64,000 nucleotides of DNA from Hominilimicola fabiformis (GTDB lineage Bacteria; Bacillota; Clostridia; UBA1381): the NCBI RefSeq assembly GCF_020687385.1, contig NZ_JAJEQM010000005.1, positions 1-64,000 on the forward strand. Direction: 5' to 3'. A program made the position numbers and the translations under genes. Positions 59,836-64,000 of the stretch are shown piece by piece. The notes beneath the pieces were generated by a model, which made no database searches, had not been told where the DNA came from, and saw only the letters and a list, made by a program, of their open reading frames with translations. The first letter of the stretch is position 1, and each line of letters opens with the position of its first letter.

Positions 59836-60821
59836 AAATTGCAGTAATTGGCTCAGGCGGTTGGGGAACTGCCATAGCGATACTTTTATCTTCAAGAGGA
59901 CATAATGTATATTTATGGTCGTGGATACAGGAAGAAACGGACAGACTGAAAAAAGACAGAGAAAACAAAGAATTTTTGCCGGGAGTGAAATTTCCGGATA
60001 CAATTTATTGCAGTCACGATATGGCTGAATGTACAGACGGAGCGGAGCTTATTATAACAGCCGCACCGTCACCGGCAACGAGAACAACGGCGAAACAGCT
60101 TTCACCGCACGTTAAAGAGGGACAGAAAATAGTAAATATATCAAAGGGACTTGAAGAAGGTACACTTTTACGTCTTTCACAGGTGTATAAAGAAGAAATT
60201 CCGCAGGCGGATATATCTGTTATGAGCGGTCCGTCACACGCAGAGGAGGTTTCAAGAGGACTTCCTACAACGAATGTTGTTGCGTCGGAGCATATTGATA
60301 CGGCTAAATTTATTCAAGACGTGTTTATGGGAGATATGTTCAGAGTGTACACTTCAACCGATATAATAGGTGTTGAACTTGGCGGAGCACTTAAAAACGT
60401 TATCGCACTTTGTGCGGGAATAAGTGACGGACTTGGTTACGGCGACAATACAAAAGCGGCGCTTATGACAAGAGGTCTTGCTGAAATTGCAAGACTCGGC
60501 AAGGCTATGGGTGCAAATGAAAAGACATTTATGGGACTTAGCGGTGTAGGTGATTTGATTGTAACTTGCACAAGTATGCATTCGAGAAACAGACGTGCCG
60601 GAATACTTTTGGGTCAAGGCAAGAGTTTAAAGGAAACTTTGGAAAGCGTTCATATGGTTGTTGAGGGTGTAAACACCGCAACGGCGGCATATGAAATGGC
60701 ACACAAATATAATGTTGAAATGCCTATTGTTGAAGAAGCTTATAATATTTTGTACAATGGCAGAAATGCAAGAGAAGCGGTATTATTGCTTATGACGCGG
60801 GAGAAAAGAGAAGAAAAATGA
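59832..60821 (+). CDS. gpsA: NAD(P)H-dependent glycerol-3-phosphate dehydrogenase
   Basis: A 329-residue enzyme with N-terminal Rossmann motif GSGGWGTAIA (residues 7-16), the ISKGLE and MSGPSHAEEV motifs, the catalytic Lys in GGALKNVIAL and NTKAALMTRGL. It reduces dihydroxyacetone phosphate to sn-glycerol-3-phosphate for PlsY. It overlaps plsY and trkA by four bases on either side. Confidence 0.97.
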   Translation: MKIAVIGSGGWGTAIAILLSSRGHNVYLWSWIQEETDRLKKDRENKEFLPGVKFPDTIYCSHDMAECTDGAELIITAAPSPATRTTAKQLSPHVKEGQKIVNISKGLEEGTLLRLSQVYKEEIPQADISVMSGPSHAEEVSRGLPTTNVVASEHIDTAKFIQDVFMGDMFRVYTSTDIIGVELGGALKNVIALCAGISDGLGYGDNTKAALMTRGLAEIARLGKAMGANEKTFMGLSGVGDLIVTCTSMHSRNRRAGILLGQGKSLKETLESVHMVVEGVNTATAAYEMAHKYNVEMPIVEEAYNILYNGRNAREAVLLLMTREKREEK

Positions 60822-62170
60822 ATGTAATCGTAGTAGGCGGCGGTAAGGTCGGAAGAAAGCTTGTAGAGGATTTTAATTATGAGGGCGATGACGTAGTTCT
60901 TATTGATATTAAAAGTGAAATCTGCGACCGAATTCAAGATGATTATGATGTAAGGTGCGTATGCGGGAGCGGTACTGACCTTGAAACTTTGCGCGAGGCG
61001 GAGGCTAACAAGGCAGACATATTTATTGCCGTTACGGAAAATGACGAATTTAACGCACTTTGCACCGTTATGGCTAAAAAACTCGGTGCGGACAGATGTG
61101 TTGCAAGAGTGAGAAACAGAGAATATTTTAAACAGCTTGATTTTATGCGTAACGCTCTCGGAATAAATCTTATAGTAAATCCCGAATACGCAACTGCTTG
61201 CGAAATATCGAGAATACTTCGTTTTCCTGCAGCAATCAAAACAGAAACTTTCGCAAAAGGCAGAATTGAACTTATTGAATTTAACATCAGTTCGGATAAC
61301 GCACTTTGCGGAAAAGCTATTTTTGAGATATACAAAAAGTTTAAGATAAAACTTCTTATATGTGCGGTGCAACGCGGTAATGAGGTGTATATTCCGAACG
61401 GTGATTTTGTTATCGAAAGCGGAGATAAACTTCACATAACCGCATCTCACAGAGATGTTGCGAAATTTATGCATGAGATAGGTGTTATAAACACAAAGGT
61501 TAAAACCGCAATTATAATCGGCGGCGGAAGAATATCGTTTTATCTTGCGAAACAGCTTCTTGAAAGCGGCATAAGGGTTAAAATTATAGAACACAATATG
61601 AACAGATGCAAGGAATTGACCGAGCATTTGCCGAAAGCGGATATTGTGTGTGCCGACGGAACAGATAAGCACGTTCTTGCACAAGAGGGCATTGACAGAG
61701 TTGATTCGCTTGTTGCACTGACGGGTATTGACGAAGAAAATATGATTATATCAATGTATTCGCAGTCAAGATTTGTCGATAAGATTGTAACAAAGGTAAA
61801 CCGTCTTTCATTTGCGGAGCTTATGGAAAACACAGGCGTGTACAGTATCGTTACGCCTAAAAATATAACCGCGAATATTATAATCGGTTATGCAAGAGCT
61901 ATGAAATCGGCAAAGGATACGGAAATGAGAACTCTTTACCGAATAGTAAACAATAAAGCTGAAGCTATGGAATTCAGAGTTACAAGAGAATCCGAGCTTA
62001 CTTCAAAGTCACTTTCACAGATTAAGATGAAACGTAATGCTTTGATTGCAGCAATTCTCAGAAATAACAAGATTATGCTGCCGGACGGTGAAAGTAAACT
62101 TGAAGTCGGTGATACTGTTGTGATTGTGACAACACATCATATTACCACACTCGGCGATATACTTGCATAG
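60818..62170 (+). CDS. trkA: potassium uptake regulator TrkA
   Basis: A 450-residue protein with two RCK halves, each with a Rossmann NAD-binding motif (VVGGGKVGRKLVEDF at the start; IIGGGRISFYLAKQL near 230) and a TrkA-C domain (for example NALCGKAIFEIYKK; LTSKSLSQIKMK). It is cytoplasmic and gates the TrkH channel encoded next. Start overlaps gpsA (ATGA). Confidence 0.96.
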   Translation: MNVIVVGGGKVGRKLVEDFNYEGDDVVLIDIKSEICDRIQDDYDVRCVCGSGTDLETLREAEANKADIFIAVTENDEFNALCTVMAKKLGADRCVARVRNREYFKQLDFMRNALGINLIVNPEYATACEISRILRFPAAIKTETFAKGRIELIEFNISSDNALCGKAIFEIYKKFKIKLLICAVQRGNEVYIPNGDFVIESGDKLHITASHRDVAKFMHEIGVINTKVKTAIIIGGGRISFYLAKQLLESGIRVKIIEHNMNRCKELTEHLPKADIVCADGTDKHVLAQEGIDRVDSLVALTGIDEENMIISMYSQSRFVDKIVTKVNRLSFAELMENTGVYSIVTPKNITANIIIGYARAMKSAKDTEMRTLYRIVNNKAEAMEFRVTRESELTSKSLSQIKMKRNALIAAILRNNKIMLPDGESKLEVGDTVVIVTTHHITTLGDILA

Positions 62171-62190
62171 CGGTTACGAAAGGAAAAGAT

Positions 62191-63633
62191 ATGAATTATA
62201 GGATGATAGCATATTCCGTAGGACGAATACTTGTAGCTGTTGCGGCAACAATGCTTGCACCTTTGGGATTGTCTTTGCTTTACGGTGAGTCAATAGCTTT
62301 GGCGTATGTAATACCGATAGTAATATCCGTATTAATCGGACTTTGTGTATCTGCAAAAGCGCCGAAAAATAAAAGCCTTTACGGACGTGACGGAATGTTT
62401 ATCGTTGCGATAGGATGGATTGTAATATCAATAATCGGTTGTCTGCCGTTTTATATCAGCGGTCAGATACCGAGTTTTGTGGACAGTTTTTTTGAAACGG
62501 TGTCAGGTTTTACAACAACCGGTTCATCTATACTTACAAATGTCGAGGCACTTGACAAGAGCTTGCTTTTTTGGCGAAGTTTTACTCATTGGCTCGGCGG
62601 TATGGGTGTACTTGCGTTTGCAATGGCGATTTTTTCGTCAAAGGATACAAGAACAACTCATATGATGAGAGCGGAAATGCCGGGACCTGTTGTAGGCAAA
62701 CTTGCAAGCAGATGGCAGTTTTCGCTTAGAATACTTTACGGAATATATATAGCGCTTACGGTCATTGAATTTGTGCTTTTGCTGTTCGGCGGTATGCCTG
62801 TATTTGACAGCTTGCTCCATACGTTCGGCACAGCCGGTACAGGAGGCTTCGGAATAAAGAATAGTTCCGTTGCGTATTATAACAGTGCATATATCGATTA
62901 TGTTATCGGTATATTTATGATGTTGTTCGGATTGAATTTTAACGTGTATTTCTTGATAATTGCAAGAAAATTCTCACAGATAAAGAGTAATGATGAAGTT
63001 AAGTGGTATATAGGAATGATGATAGGTGCAGCGGTAATTATTGCGCTTAATATTATGCCTATGTATCACGGATTTGGCAGAGCGTTCAGATATTCATTCT
63101 TCCAAGTGTCGTCAATTATGACAACGACGGGATATTCAACTGCCGACTTTGTGCGTTGGCCTATGCTTTCGCAGATTATACTTGTATTATTGATGGTAGT
63201 CGGCGCGTGTGCAGGCTCAACAAGCGGCGGTATGAAAGTTACAAGATTTATTATACTTATGAAAACAGCCACTCACTCAATAAAAAAAGCGGTAAGTCCG
63301 CGAAGTGTATTTTCGGTTAAGGTTGACGGCAAAACGGTTGAAAAGAATATCGTAAACGGTGTGTTGGGATATTTCGTTGTATATATGTTGTTTGCGGCTG
63401 TGTCAATTCTTCTTATCAGCTTTGATAATAAGGACTTTACAACAACGGTTACTGCCGTAATTGCGACAATGAACAACATTGGTCCGGGATTGGGATTGGT
63501 AGGCCCGACAGGAAGTTTTGCCGATTTCTCGGCATTGTCAAAAATAGTGATGTCAATAGGTATGCTTGTAGGCAGACTTGAATTTTATCCGATACTTATA
63601 TTGTTTTCGCCGTATGCGTGGAAACGAACTTAA
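62191..63633 (+). CDS. trkH: TrkH-type potassium transporter
   Basis: A 480-residue membrane protein with the fourfold pore layout of TrkH: the filters lie in ETVSGFTTTGSSIL, HTFGTAGTGGFGI, SIMTTTGYSTADF and ATMNNIGPGLGL. About ten membrane helices; the C-terminus ends soon after RLEFYPILILFSPYAW, as is normal. It acts with TrkA. AAAGGAAAAG precedes the ATG. Confidence 0.96.
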   Translation: MNYRMIAYSVGRILVAVAATMLAPLGLSLLYGESIALAYVIPIVISVLIGLCVSAKAPKNKSLYGRDGMFIVAIGWIVISIIGCLPFYISGQIPSFVDSFFETVSGFTTTGSSILTNVEALDKSLLFWRSFTHWLGGMGVLAFAMAIFSSKDTRTTHMMRAEMPGPVVGKLASRWQFSLRILYGIYIALTVIEFVLLLFGGMPVFDSLLHTFGTAGTGGFGIKNSSVAYYNSAYIDYVIGIFMMLFGLNFNVYFLIIARKFSQIKSNDEVKWYIGMMIGAAVIIALNIMPMYHGFGRAFRYSFFQVSSIMTTTGYSTADFVRWPMLSQIILVLLMVVGACAGSTSGGMKVTRFIILMKTATHSIKKAVSPRSVFSVKVDGKTVEKNIVNGVLGYFVVYMLFAAVSILLISFDNKDFTTTVTAVIATMNNIGPGLGLVGPTGSFADFSALSKIVMSIGMLVGRLEFYPILILFSPYAWKRT

Positions 63634-63709
63634 AGAGTCTGACGACAGCTCCGAAAATTACATCGGAAGATGTGATTTTTGAGTATTTTTTGGAGAAAGC
63701 AAATAAATT

Positions 63710-64000
63710 ATGAATATTATCAGAAAAATTTTATTTCACAAAAGAATAAATACGGCAAGGCGTATTTCGTTTGGATTTGCGTTGATTATCCTTGTAGGAG
63801 CATTGCTTTTAATGTTGCCGATTTCATCTAAAGAAAGAGTTGTGACGCCGTTTTTGTCGGCATTGTTTACAACAACGTCCGCAACTTGCGTAACAGGGCT
63901 TACGCTTATAAATGTCGGTGCATATTTCAGCTTGTTCGGACAAGCTGTGATACTATTTTTAATTCAGCTCGGCGGTTTGGGATTTATGACGATACTTTGT
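63710..64000 (+). CDS. second TrkH/KtrB-type potassium transporter, cut by window end
   Basis: The first 97 residues are seen. A basic start (RKILFHKRINTARRISFGFA) leads to the first membrane helix, then the first pore loop SALFTTTSATCVTGLTL. The TSATCVTGL filter is the KtrB type, distinct from the TrkH just upstream. TGGAGAAAG precedes the ATG. With trkA and trkH this gives two parallel potassium (or Ktr sodium-coupled) systems in one cluster. Confidence 0.9.
   Translation, partial: MNIIRKILFHKRINTARRISFGFALIILVGALLLMLPISSKERVVTPFLSALFTTTSATCVTGLTLINVGAYFSLFGQAVILFLIQLGGLGFMTILC

Overview
The window is from a low-GC, spore-forming member of the Firmicutes, most likely class Clostridia. The evidence is a complete spo0A, a Firmicute-type lon-ysxC pair, a der-plsY-gpsA cluster preceded by a DUF512 radical-SAM gene, an S-layer-homology protein, strong AGGAGG ribosome binding sites and frequent TTG starts. 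It falls into two parts with different base composition: an AT-rich mobile element (start of window to about 39,130) and the host chromosome (about 39,130 to the end).

Region 1 (1-39,130) is the right part of a large integrated element, probably a big temperate phage. It ends at an excisionase-like gene (37,580) and a tyrosine integrase (37,886), just upstream of the host lon promoter. Nearly all genes lie on the plus strand in tightly packed, often overlapping operons. The core (3,353-16,503) is an almost complete replication set: a likely single-strand-binding protein, a Sak4-like RecA-fold ATPase, a DnaB-type helicase, a CHC2/TOPRIM primase, a RecB-like nuclease, a family C DNA polymerase (DnaE type with PHP domain), a RecD2-type helicase and an HD phosphohydrolase. 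Further on are an NAD-dependent DNA ligase, an anaerobic ribonucleotide reductase (NrdD with an intein, plus its activase NrdG), a GMP-kinase-like enzyme and a dUTPase, so the element makes its own dNTPs under anaerobic conditions. Two DNA methyltransferases, a ClpP-like protease, a TnpB nuclease without TnpA, two secreted cell-wall enzymes and many small proteins of unknown function fill the rest. At the left edge, a nucleotidyltransferase-like protein, a polynucleotide-kinase/HD fusion and a calcineurin-type phosphoesterase form a possible nucleic-acid end-processing set. No terminase, capsid or tail genes are visible; these would have to lie left of the window.

Region 2 (39,130-64,000) is ordinary chromosome. 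It carries lon and ysxC; a 390-base spacer with dispersed repeats and a terminator; a secreted SLH protein; spo0A and a His/Cys-rich zinc/cadmium-type P-type ATPase (both minus strand); a 37-residue Cys-rich membrane peptide; a DUF896 gene with asnA and asnS; a TPR membrane protein, rarA, nadE and an EamA transporter; a DUF512 radical-SAM protein, der, plsY and gpsA; then potassium uptake genes trkA, trkH and a second TrkH/KtrB-type gene cut by the window end.

The most interesting items are the intein sitting exactly at the NrdD catalytic cysteine, the solitary zinc-finger-less TnpB with a candidate guide RNA abutting clpP, the possible RNA/DNA end-repair cluster, a ThyX-like gene with replaced motif and host-like composition, a membrane-anchored dUTPase, an HPr-like protein lacking the active-site segment, and paired AT-rich motifs that recur in two intergenic regions.
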